Assembly: GCA_033812795.1 (NCBI GenBank)
Contig: JAPXSY010000058.1
Span: 1 to 19,602 of the forward strand
From: JAPXSY01 sp033812795
GTDB lineage: Bacteria; Verrucomicrobiota; Kiritimatiellia; RFP12; UBA1067
Direction of reading: 5' to 3'
DNA length: 19,602 nt
Shown: one piece after another, positions 5,715-12,240 of the stretch
Layout: every line of letters starts with the position of its first letter
How positions within the stretch are numbered: the first letter of the stretch is position 1
The notes under the pieces: generated by a model
Databases searched by the model: none
Told to the model about the DNA's origin: nothing
What the model saw: only the letters and a program-made list of their open reading frames with translations
Position numbers and translations under genes: made by a program

Positions 5715-7046
5715 ATGCGAGAACGGAAATCCGTCACGCGTCGCGATCTGCTGCGGACCGGCTTATGCGGTGCGGCCGTCGCGGTGTGGCCCGGACGGAC
5801 GGTTCGCGGGCAGGCCGCGCCCGCGGCGCGCAAGGCGACCGCGAAATCGGTGATCCAGGTTTTTCTCTGGGGCGGCATGTCGCACACCGACACTTGGGAC
5901 CCCAAACCGGACGCGGGTTACGATTACACCGGCGCGTTCAAGGATGTCATTCCCACCAACGTGGACGGCATCCGTCTCGGCGCGCTTTTTCCGAAGCTGG
6001 CGCAACAGGCCGACAAGTTTTCGATCCTCCGCAGCATGACGCACCGAAACAACGGGCACGAGACCGCCGCGTATCTGATGCAGACCGGGCATATGCCGGG
6101 GCAACGGTTGGCTTACCCCGCAATCGGCGCGGTCTTCGCGCTGTTCAAAGGCGAGGCGGCAGGCTACACAGGACTGATCCCCCCCTATGTGGTGCTGACG
6201 CAGCCCCAAGGCCGCTTTTCCGAAGCCGGATTCCTCGGTTCGCGCTGCAAGCCGTTCGCGACCGGCGGCGACCCCAATGCTCCGCGCTTCGAAGTCGAAG
6301 GCGTGATCGCGCGCGGCATCACCGATCAGCGGCAGGAAGCGCGGCGCGGGCTGCTCTCCTCGCTCAACACGCTGGGCAACACCCTGTCGGGCCACCCCGA
6401 ATTGGCGGCGGCGCGCGAGGCGGAGAAACGCGCATACGACCTGATCCTCGGTCAGGGCCGCGACGTTTTCGACTTGTCCAAAGAGGAGGCAACGATCCGC
6501 GACCGGTACGGCCGCCACACGTTCGGCCAGGATTGTCTCGCGGCACGCCGTCTGGTGGAGGCGGGCGTGCCGTACATCACGATCAACTATCCGGGTGGCT
6601 GGGACACCCACTCCAACCATTTTCAAACCATGAACCGGCAATGCCCGCAGCTGGATCAGGGACTCGCCGCGCTGTTGCAGGATCTGGCGGAACGCGGGTT
6701 GCTGGAAAGCACGCTCGTCTGGTGCTGCGGCGAATTCGGCCGCACGCCCAAGGTGGACTGGCAGCCGCCTTGGAACGGCGGGCGGAATCACCATGGCAAC
6801 GTTTTTTCCGTATTGGTCGCGGGCGGGGGTTTCCGGGGCGGGCATCTGGTTGGTGCCTCGACCGCCAAAGGCGAAGAGGTGGAAGAGCGCCCCATCTATC
6901 CGATCGATCTGCTGGGTTCCATTTATGAACTCGCCGGGATCGACACGGAGGCCGCGTTGCCGCATCCCGAAGGGGCGGACGCGCGTGTGCTGGATATGCG
7001 CGAGGCGGGCGCGAAGAGCGCGGGACGCCTGAAAGAGATCATGTGA
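5715..7046 (+). CDS. DUF1501 protein with twin-arginine signal
   Basis: The 443-residue DUF1501 protein is a sulfatase/alkaline-phosphatase-fold-like family of unknown substrate. The N-terminus SVTRRDLLRTGLCGAAVAVWPG is a Tat-type signal with the arginine pair at 9-10, so it is probably exported folded. Family landmarks are FLWGGMSHTDTWDPKP, FSILRSMTHRNNGHETAAYLMQTGH, GGWDTHSNHFQTMN, VWCCGEFGRTPKVDW, GRNHHGNVFSVLVAGGG, and YPIDLLGSIYELAGID. The usual GEFGRTP and G(R)(D/N)H motifs are kept. The perfect SD AAGGAGG (5703-5709) is 5 nt from ATG 5715; GTG 5709 overlaps that SD and is less likely. DUF1501 genes commonly follow DUF1549/DUF1553 genes, as here, suggesting the pair act together at the envelope. 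Confidence 0.92.
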   Translation: MRERKSVTRRDLLRTGLCGAAVAVWPGRTVRGQAAPAARKATAKSVIQVFLWGGMSHTDTWDPKPDAGYDYTGAFKDVIPTNVDGIRLGALFPKLAQQADKFSILRSMTHRNNGHETAAYLMQTGHMPGQRLAYPAIGAVFALFKGEAAGYTGLIPPYVVLTQPQGRFSEAGFLGSRCKPFATGGDPNAPRFEVEGVIARGITDQRQEARRGLLSSLNTLGNTLSGHPELAAAREAEKRAYDLILGQGRDVFDLSKEEATIRDRYGRHTFGQDCLAARRLVEAGVPYITINYPGGWDTHSNHFQTMNRQCPQLDQGLAALLQDLAERGLLESTLVWCCGEFGRTPKVDWQPPWNGGRNHHGNVFSVLVAGGGFRGGHLVGASTAKGEEVEERPIYPIDLLGSIYELAGIDTEAALPHPEGADARVLDMREAGAKSAGRLKEIM

Positions 7047-7059
7047 AAGGGGGCCGGGT

Positions 7060-9231
7060 ATGACGGCATGGAACCAACCCGCCGCCCACGGAACGGGAAC
7101 AAGCGATGGGATAACGGGAACGGCCAACGCTCACGTTGCGGGAAGGGAAAGCCGCCTGCGGCCGATGCTGCGGTCATGGGCATTCCGTGCGCTGCTGGCC
7201 GTCCTGCCGGGATTCCTGTGCGCCCAGCAACCCGCCTACATCGGTTTCGTTTTCCCGGCGGGAGGACGGCAGGGCACGGTTTTCCGCTGCACACTAGGGG
7301 GCCAGGCGCTCGACGGGGTCAACGGCGTCATCTTTACGGGATCAGGGGTGACGGGGCGCGTCATCGAGTACAACAGGCACATGAACTCGCAGGAGGTGCA
7401 ACTGCTGCGGGAACAATTGGACGAGATTCGGGCGATGCCCAAAGCGCGGCGCGACGCGCAGGTCACCAATCTGGCGTCGCGCCTGGAGATGCTGATCGGC
7501 GATTACGTGCAGCAGCCGCAGTGCGCCTCCATCGCCAATCTCGTGACGGTCGAGGTCGCGGTCGAGCGCGGCACGCCGCCCGGCCCCCGCGAAATCCGGC
7601 TGGTGACACCGCGCGGAGTGTCCAACCCGCTCGCGTTTCATGTGGGCGCGTTGCCCGAGGTCACGTCCGAGCCGCTTCCCACCAGCCCGAAGCAGATTCT
7701 CGGGAAGGAGGCCCAGAGCCTGCGCAGCACTTCCGGCAGGAAAAGGGGGGCAGCCGGAAAGGGTCGGGGACGGCGCGGGATGGTGGAGCGGGAAGCGGAA
7801 ATGATCCAGATGGTCTCGGGCATGGCGGGCCGGGGCGCGCTGACGGATGTGGATGACCGCGAGGTGCGGATCATGCCGCCCTGCACGGTCAACGGCCAGA
7901 TCGCCTCGGGATCGGTCGACCGCTACCGGTTTGACGGGCGGAGCGGCCAACGGCTGGTCGTGACCGTACAGGCGCGCGCGCTCGTCCCCTATCTGGCGGA
8001 TGCGGTTCCCGGCTGGTTTCAGCCTGTGCTGGTGCTGTGCGACGCCCAGGGACGCGAGAAGGCATACAACGACGATTACCGCTTCCATCCGGACCCTGTC
8101 CTGTACTGCGAGCTTTCCGCGAACGGCGAGTACGTGTTGGCGATCCATGACGCGATTTTCCGCGGACGCGAGGATTTCGTCTACCGGATGACCATCGGCG
8201 AGTTGCCGTTTGTGACGAGCGTGTTCCCGCTCGGCGGGCAGGCCGGTGTCGATGCGGTGATCGAGGTCAAGGGTTTCCATCTCGCGGAGACACGTCTGAC
8301 CCCCGACCTGCGGACGCGGCTTCCGGGTCTGCACACGCTCACGGTTGCGGGATCGGGCGGATTGCGTTCCAATCCCTTTGTTTTTGAGATCAGCACGTTG
8401 CCCGACGGAATGGAGCACGAACCCAACAATACGCTTAAACGGGCGCAACCGGTGACCCTGCCGATCGTGATGAATGGGACGATCGGTATGCCGGGCGATT
8501 TGGATGTCTTCACGTTCCGCGGTCGGGCCGGACAGGAGGTCGTGGCGGAGGTCAGGGCGCGGCGACTCGGTTCGCCCCTTGACGCCTGGCTGAAGATCAT
8601 GGACGATCAGGGGCGGACTTTGGCGTGGAATGACGATCAGGAAGATCCGGGTTCCGGACTGGACACGCACCATGCCGACGCGTATGTGCGCGTCACCCTT
8701 CCCGCGGACGGCGCCTATGCGGTGCAGCTCCGGGATACGCAGCATCAGGGCGGCGAGGCCTTCGGCTATCGCTTGCGGCTCAGTGAGCCGCAACCGGATT
8801 TTGACCTGCGCGTGGTGCCGTCGCGGGTGGTTGTGCGGCGCGGCGGGGAGACCCCGGTCACGGCTCACGCCCTCCGCAAAGACGGATTCGCCGGTCCCAT
8901 CACGTTCCGCATCCGGGAGCCTGCCGCGGGATTTGAGGTGCGGGGCGCGACCCTGACGGGCACGCAAACCGTGGCGCGCCTCATGATCCGGGCGCGTCAA
9001 CCATCGGATTCCGGGGTGCCGGTGCCGATCGTGATCCAAGGCGTGTCAGGTGAGGGGGAAGGGGCGATCATCCGCGACGCCGTGGCAGCCGAAGATTGCA
9101 TGCAGGCCTTTCTCTGGCGCCATCTGGTGCCTGCGCAGGAATTTCTGGTCCTGATGATTCCGGGCCCGCCGAGACCGTCAGGCAAGCCGGGGTTTCCGGC
9201 AGCTTCACGTCGGCGGGAAAAACCAGAATGA
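7060..9231 (+). CDS. exported PPC-domain protein
   Basis: The 723-residue protein is the third gene of the trio. After a signal region (MLRSWAFRALLAVLPGFLCAQQ, 36-57) comes the N-terminal PAYIGFVFPAGGRQGTVFRCTLGGQALDG typical of planctomycete-type proteins beside DUF1501 genes. Next is a basic linker (about 226-245) and a PPC-like beta domain (276-385). A TIG-like segment spans about 385-450. A canonical PPC domain (448-580) starts EHEPNNTLKRAQPV and contains DLDVFTFRGRAGQEV. Last is a C-terminal beta region. PPC domains are non-catalytic, so an envelope or binding role is likely. The start is uncertain: ATG 7060 has AAAGGGGG 6 nt upstream but a long N-region; ATG 7165 gives a normal signal peptide but a poorly placed SD. 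Confidence 0.82.
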   Translation: MTAWNQPAAHGTGTSDGITGTANAHVAGRESRLRPMLRSWAFRALLAVLPGFLCAQQPAYIGFVFPAGGRQGTVFRCTLGGQALDGVNGVIFTGSGVTGRVIEYNRHMNSQEVQLLREQLDEIRAMPKARRDAQVTNLASRLEMLIGDYVQQPQCASIANLVTVEVAVERGTPPGPREIRLVTPRGVSNPLAFHVGALPEVTSEPLPTSPKQILGKEAQSLRSTSGRKRGAAGKGRGRRGMVEREAEMIQMVSGMAGRGALTDVDDREVRIMPPCTVNGQIASGSVDRYRFDGRSGQRLVVTVQARALVPYLADAVPGWFQPVLVLCDAQGREKAYNDDYRFHPDPVLYCELSANGEYVLAIHDAIFRGREDFVYRMTIGELPFVTSVFPLGGQAGVDAVIEVKGFHLAETRLTPDLRTRLPGLHTLTVAGSGGLRSNPFVFEISTLPDGMEHEPNNTLKRAQPVTLPIVMNGTIGMPGDLDVFTFRGRAGQEVVAEVRARRLGSPLDAWLKIMDDQGRTLAWNDDQEDPGSGLDTHHADAYVRVTLPADGAYAVQLRDTQHQGGEAFGYRLRLSEPQPDFDLRVVPSRVVVRRGGETPVTAHALRKDGFAGPITFRIREPAAGFEVRGATLTGTQTVARLMIRARQPSDSGVPVPIVIQGVSGEGEGAIIRDAVAAEDCMQAFLWRHLVPAQEFLVLMIPGPPRPSGKPGFPAASRRREKPE

Positions 9232-9241
9232 AATTTATGTC

Positions 9242-9265
9242 CGTGACTCGGGAATGCGAATCACG
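9242..9265 (+). terminator. hairpin after the three-gene operon
   Basis: CGTGACTCG (9242-9250) pairs with CGAATCACG (9257-9265) with one C-A mismatch and a GGAATG loop. It lies 10 nt past the stop of the PPC gene and before the fabH promoter. No T tract follows, so it is either a weak terminator or a 3' stabilising hairpin. Confidence 0.35.
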
Positions 9266-9278
9266 CCATGCGCCGGAC

Positions 9279-9307
9279 TTGTTCCCTGTTTGAGAATACC
9301 CTATACT
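9279..9307 (+). promoter_or_regulatory. predicted fabH promoter
   Basis: TTGTTC (9279-9284) and TATACT (9302-9307) are separated by 17 nt; the -10 matches five of six consensus bases. The -10 ends 24 nt before the fabH ATG. This suggests fabH is transcribed separately from the upstream trio. Confidence 0.55.
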
Positions 9308-9331
9308 GTCGGACTGAAACACGGGGACGAA

Positions 9332-10315
9332 ATGAGTGCGCGAAAACTGACGGCGAAAATAACCGGCGTGGGCAAGGCGCTTCCCGAAGGGCGGCTGACC
9401 AATGCAGATCTCGAGAAACGGGTGGACACCAATGACGCCTGGATCACCCAGCGTGTCGGTATCCGCGAGCGGCGGATCGCGGCCGAGGGGGAGCACACCT
9501 CTGACTTCGCGATCCGGGCGGCGCGTGACGCGTTGGCCCTCTCCGGCCTGAAACCTGAACAGATCGACCTGATCCTCGTAGGGACCTCGACGCCCGATAT
9601 GATCTACCCCTCCGTGGCCTGCCAGGTGCAACAGGCGCTCGGCGCGTCCAACGCCGGGGTGCTGGATATCAGCGCGGCCTGCACGGGATTCATCTATGGC
9701 GCCAGTCTGGCCTGGGGTATGATCCAGTCCGGGGCCCTGCGCCATGTGCTGGTGATCGGTGCGGAGAAAAACAGCGCGATCGTGGATTGGTCCGACCGCG
9801 ACACCTGCATCCTCTTCGGGGACGGCGCGGGCGCGGCAATCTTCAGCGAGCACCGCTCGAACACGGACGGCGTGCTCTCCGCCAAACTGGGCGGTGACGG
9901 TTCGTTCGGCGGACTGCTCCATTTGCCGAACAGCGGGTGCCGGTCTTTTCCCGAAGAGAACGGACGCTTCATCCGGATGCAGGGCAACGAGGTTTTCAAG
10001 CAGGCGGTGCGCAATATGTACGAGTGCGCGGTCTGTGTGCTTGATCAGGCAGGACTTTCGAGTCAGGAGGTGTCGCTGCTGATCCCGCATCAGGCGAATG
10101 TGCGGATCATCGACGCGGTGGCCAAACGGTTGGGGCTGCCCAAGGAGAAGGTGTTCCGCAATATCGCGGAGTACGGCAACACCTCGGCCGCCACGATCCC
10201 GATCGCGCTTTGCGAGGCCCTTGAACAGGGGCGCCTTAAGAAGGGCGACGTGCTGGTGATCGACGCTTTCGGCGCAGGCCTGACGTGGGGCGCCATGGCG
10301 ATCCGGTGGGCGTGA
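9332..10315 (+). CDS. fabH: beta-ketoacyl-ACP synthase III (KAS III)
   Basis: The 327-residue thiolase-fold enzyme starts type II fatty acid synthesis by condensing acetyl-CoA (or another short acyl-CoA) with malonyl-ACP in the cytoplasm. The full Cys-His-Asn catalytic set is visible: Cys117 in ISAACTGF, His253 in IPHQANVRIID, and Asn283 in EYGNTSAA. Further family motifs are WITQRVGIRERR, GTSTPDMIYPSVA, FGDGAGAAI, and the C-terminal GAGLTWGA. Length is normal. ATG 9332 is chosen over the upstream frame at 9254 because it follows GGGGA at close spacing and gives the usual N-terminus. The gene stands alone, without the plsX, fabD, fabG or acpP neighbours that often accompany it. Confidence 0.96.
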   Translation: MSARKLTAKITGVGKALPEGRLTNADLEKRVDTNDAWITQRVGIRERRIAAEGEHTSDFAIRAARDALALSGLKPEQIDLILVGTSTPDMIYPSVACQVQQALGASNAGVLDISAACTGFIYGASLAWGMIQSGALRHVLVIGAEKNSAIVDWSDRDTCILFGDGAGAAIFSEHRSNTDGVLSAKLGGDGSFGGLLHLPNSGCRSFPEENGRFIRMQGNEVFKQAVRNMYECAVCVLDQAGLSSQEVSLLIPHQANVRIIDAVAKRLGLPKEKVFRNIAEYGNTSAATIPIALCEALEQGRLKKGDVLVIDAFGAGLTWGAMAIRWA

Positions 10316-10321
10316 GGCGCG

Positions 10322-11362
10322 TCACACGACGGCGTTTGTTTCAAAAGCCATGGCACCCGTGGGACACGCGGCGGCACAGGCCTGCAGCACGCTGTCCGGA
10401 AGATCGTCCCACACGCGGCCGAGCGGTGGGCCGATCCGCGCCTCGAAGCCTCGTCCGTGAAAAGCGGGCCCCAACTCCCCTGCGCCACACTGCCGCGTAA
10501 TCCGCACGCAGAGTCCGCACAGTATGCAGCGCGACGCATCGAAGCGGAATCCGTTGCGGCCCGTCTCGCGGATCACCGGTCGCGGCGCGTGGTCGAACGC
10601 CCGCGGGTTCGCGCCGTATTCGGCGCACAACTCGCGCAACCGGCACTTCGTCGGCTTCAGGCACCCGCACCGCATGCAGCGCCCGGCCTCGAACGCGGCA
10701 GCTTCGGGTGTGGGTTCGTGCGTCTCCGGCGGCAGGCGGCGCGGTCCGGTCTCCGGAGTCAGCGCGGCTAGGGCTGCCACGTTCAAATCGGGCATCCGTG
10801 ATCGGAAGCGGGGGCGCGCCTGAGTGCCGCCCGGCACGCGGCTGCACGCCTCCCCGGCGGTTTCGCCGGCCAGCCAGCGGTGGAGTGCGCAGATCGCGAC
10901 CGCGCCGTCCAGCAGGGCACGGCGGCACGCTTTTTCGCATGGTGCGGCTCCGCCGCACGCAAAGGGATGGGCGCGGGCCAGATCCCGCGCGCTCTGCCAA
11001 TCACCCGACCGGATCCGGGCCATCAGCGTTTGGACGGGTAGCCCCGAGGGGCAGGCCATCCGGCAGGGCGCCTCACAATCCGCCGGATGGTTGCTCAGCA
11101 GGAGTTCCAGCACGGTGCGCCGGAAGTTGCGGACCGCCTCGGAATCGGTAACGATGGACATGGCGGCGTCCGCGCGCGTCGCACAGGCGGGTAACAGCTT
11201 TCCGCCCGCAGCGGTATCCTCCACTGTGCAGAGGCCGCACCCGCCCGCGGGCACGACCCCGTCGGCATGACACAACACCGGGATGCGGATACCGATCCCC
11301 TGTGCCGCCTCATACACCGTCATCCCCGGTTTCAGCGTCACGGGGCGGCCGTCGATGGTCAT
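10322..11362 (-). CDS. multi-cluster iron-sulfur protein, NuoG/GltD-like, lacking a flavin domain
   Basis: The 346-residue protein has three Fe-S modules. (1) A 2Fe-2S ferredoxin domain like those of NuoG and formate dehydrogenase alpha, with Cys31, Cys42, Cys45 and Cys60. (2) A region like the N-terminus of the glutamate synthase small subunit, with His92, Cys96, Cys100, Cys104-Pro, Cys136, Cys142 and Cys146. (3) A C-terminal ferredoxin-like part with RCMRCGCLKPTKC (228-240), CILCGLC (279-285) and CPTGA (333-337). From family knowledge, proteins joining these modules usually carry an FAD/NAD(P)-binding oxidoreductase core between modules 2 and 3. Here only about 70 linker residues (160-228) lie there, with no GxGxxG dinucleotide-binding motif. 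It is probably an electron-transfer subunit needing a partner flavoprotein. It follows the rnk-like gene by 10 nt, presumably co-transcribed. Confidence 0.8.
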   Translation of the reverse strand: MTIDGRPVTLKPGMTVYEAAQGIGIRIPVLCHADGVVPAGGCGLCTVEDTAAGGKLLPACATRADAAMSIVTDSEAVRNFRRTVLELLLSNHPADCEAPCRMACPSGLPVQTLMARIRSGDWQSARDLARAHPFACGGAAPCEKACRRALLDGAVAICALHRWLAGETAGEACSRVPGGTQARPRFRSRMPDLNVAALAALTPETGPRRLPPETHEPTPEAAAFEAGRCMRCGCLKPTKCRLRELCAEYGANPRAFDHAPRPVIRETGRNGFRFDASRCILCGLCVRITRQCGAGELGPAFHGRGFEARIGPPLGRVWDDLPDSVLQACAAACPTGAMAFETNAVV

Positions 11363-11372
11363 GCCCGCGGCC

Positions 11373-11792
11373 TCATTTGCGTGAACTGCGGCTTGACGCT
11401 TCGGGTTGATAGAGCAGCTTTTCGATCACGAAACGGCGGTGGCCCGCAGGCACCATCCATTCGATGGTATCACCCTCGGCGTAACCCAAAATGGCGGTAC
11501 CGACCGGCGACAGCACTGAGAGTTTTCCCGCGTCGACATTCGCCTCGGACGGCATCACCAAAGTCACTTCCATCACGGTCTGCGTCTTCACCTCGCGCAG
11601 ACGGACCCGCGAATGGAGGGTCACCACATTCGGCGGCACCTGCTCGGGCTCGACAACCAGCGCGCGCTGCAACTCGTTCTGCAGCGATTTCAGATCCCCC
11701 TGATCGCGGTCATGGGAAAGATGGGCCACATTCACCAATTCTTCAAGTTTATGGCGATCCATCTCGCTAATGTAAAGAGTTCGCTTCGTCAT
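11373..11792 (-). CDS. rnk: Rnk-like regulator, GreA/GreB C-terminal domain family
   Basis: The 139-residue protein matches Rnk (136 residues in E. coli) across its length: VTLHSRVRLRE, LSVLSPVGTAILGYAEGDTIEWMVPAG, and the C-terminal LLYQPEA. Rnk shares the FKBP-like C-terminal domain of GreA/GreB and binds RNA polymerase in competition with Gre and DksA-type factors. It has a short N-terminal coiled coil lacking the acidic tip needed for transcript cleavage. The N-terminal helix pair here (about 10-45) is similarly short. The SD AGGAGGTGA on the minus strand (11799-11807) is 6 nt before ATG 11792, so the start is firm. The iron-sulfur gene follows 10 nt downstream. Confidence 0.88.
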   Translation of the reverse strand: MTKRTLYISEMDRHKLEELVNVAHLSHDRDQGDLKSLQNELQRALVVEPEQVPPNVVTLHSRVRLREVKTQTVMEVTLVMPSEANVDAGKLSVLSPVGTAILGYAEGDTIEWMVPAGHRRFVIEKLLYQPEASSRSSRK

Positions 11793-11835
11793 ATCGGGTC
11801 ACCTCCTGAAAAACAAAGAGGGCTAAGATGCGGTC

Positions 11836-11865
11836 AGCATAGCATCGGATAGGCTGGAAACACAA
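11836..11865 (-). promoter_or_regulatory. predicted promoter of the rnk-like gene
   Basis: Minus-strand TTGTGT (11860-11865) and TATGCT (11836-11841) are separated by 18 nt. It would drive the rnk-like and iron-sulfur genes, with a leader of about 35 nt containing the strong SD. Confidence 0.45.
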
Positions 11866-11940
11866 GCAAAAGAGGGGATAAAACGGCGGGCCCGTTGCCC
11901 CACCTGCGGTGATAGACAGGCGTGCCGAAATATGCGATAA

Positions 11941-11968
11941 TTCAACGCGAGAAGTGTTCCGTGTTGAA
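11941..11968. other. 9-bp hairpin in the divergent intergenic region
   Basis: TTCAACGCG (11941-11949) pairs with CGTGTTGAA (11960-11968), with one G-T pair and a 10-nt loop. It has no T tract and no adjacent coding end. The 448-nt gap 11793-12240 otherwise holds two promoters, a second hairpin at 12075-12092 and the twin hairpin at 12132-12175. I see no supported gene in it; the open frames crossing it have no recognisable protein character. Confidence 0.4.
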
Positions 11969-12074
11969 AGTGGTGAGCGCAAGTTATTGATGCGTCCGGT
12001 TGGGTCGCAGTGGGTTGCGAGATTCGAGGGGTTGCCAACCGTCCCAATCCATTTACAGAACAGGTTGCGCGTCC

Positions 12075-12092
12075 CGCCCGGGGTTCCGGGCG
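12075..12092. other. 7-bp GC hairpin
   Basis: CGCCCGG (12075-12081) pairs perfectly with CCGGGCG (12086-12092) around a GGTT loop. It lies 40 nt before the twin hairpin. There is no T tract on either strand, so it is not a typical terminator. Confidence 0.45.
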
Positions 12093-12126
12093 AAAACGAA
12101 GGGGTAACCGGAACGTTCAGGTTATC

Positions 12127-12177
12127 GGGAGGGACGCCTCCCCGAGGCGTCCGCGGCGGTTTCGGGGAAACCGCCCT
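12127..12177 (+). repeat. twin hairpin with complementary loops (REP-like candidate)
   Basis: Two perfect 8-bp hairpins lie 2 nt apart. The first is GGACGCCT (12132-12139) / AGGCGTCC (12145-12152) with loop CCCCG. The second is GGCGGTTT (12155-12162) / AAACCGCC (12168-12175) with loop CGGGG. The two 5-nt loops are exact reverse complements, and complementarity extends to six if the closing A and T are counted, so they could kiss. A competing hairpin, GGGAGG (12127-12132) / CCTCCC (12137-12142), would disrupt the first. The form resembles dispersed bacterial REP-type elements, but only one copy is in this window. It lies 65 nt upstream of the giant gene. Confidence 0.6.
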
Positions 12178-12195
12178 ACCGGTTGTAACACGGGT

Positions 12196-12224
12196 TTGGT
12201 GTGACAAAAAGATCAGGCTATAGA
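12196..12224 (+). promoter_or_regulatory. possible promoter of the giant gene
   Basis: TTGGTG (12196-12201) and TATAGA (12219-12224) are separated by 17 nt. Both matches are modest. A start near 12231 would leave only about 10 nt of leader, overlapping the AAGGGAAG SD, so the true promoter may lie further upstream, perhaps across the twin hairpin. Confidence 0.3.
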
Positions 12225-12240
12225 CAAGGAAAGGGAAGCG

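Noticed and set aside
10341..11000. 219-codon minus-strand frame overlapping the iron-sulfur gene
   Set aside because: The alternative frame contains the conserved cysteine clusters; this one is Arg/Pro/Ala-rich shadow sequence.
11909..12223. 104-codon plus-strand open frame in the divergent intergenic region
   Set aside because: It runs through three hairpins including the twin hairpin, has no SD, and its product is rich in Gly, Arg and Pro with no recognisable motif.
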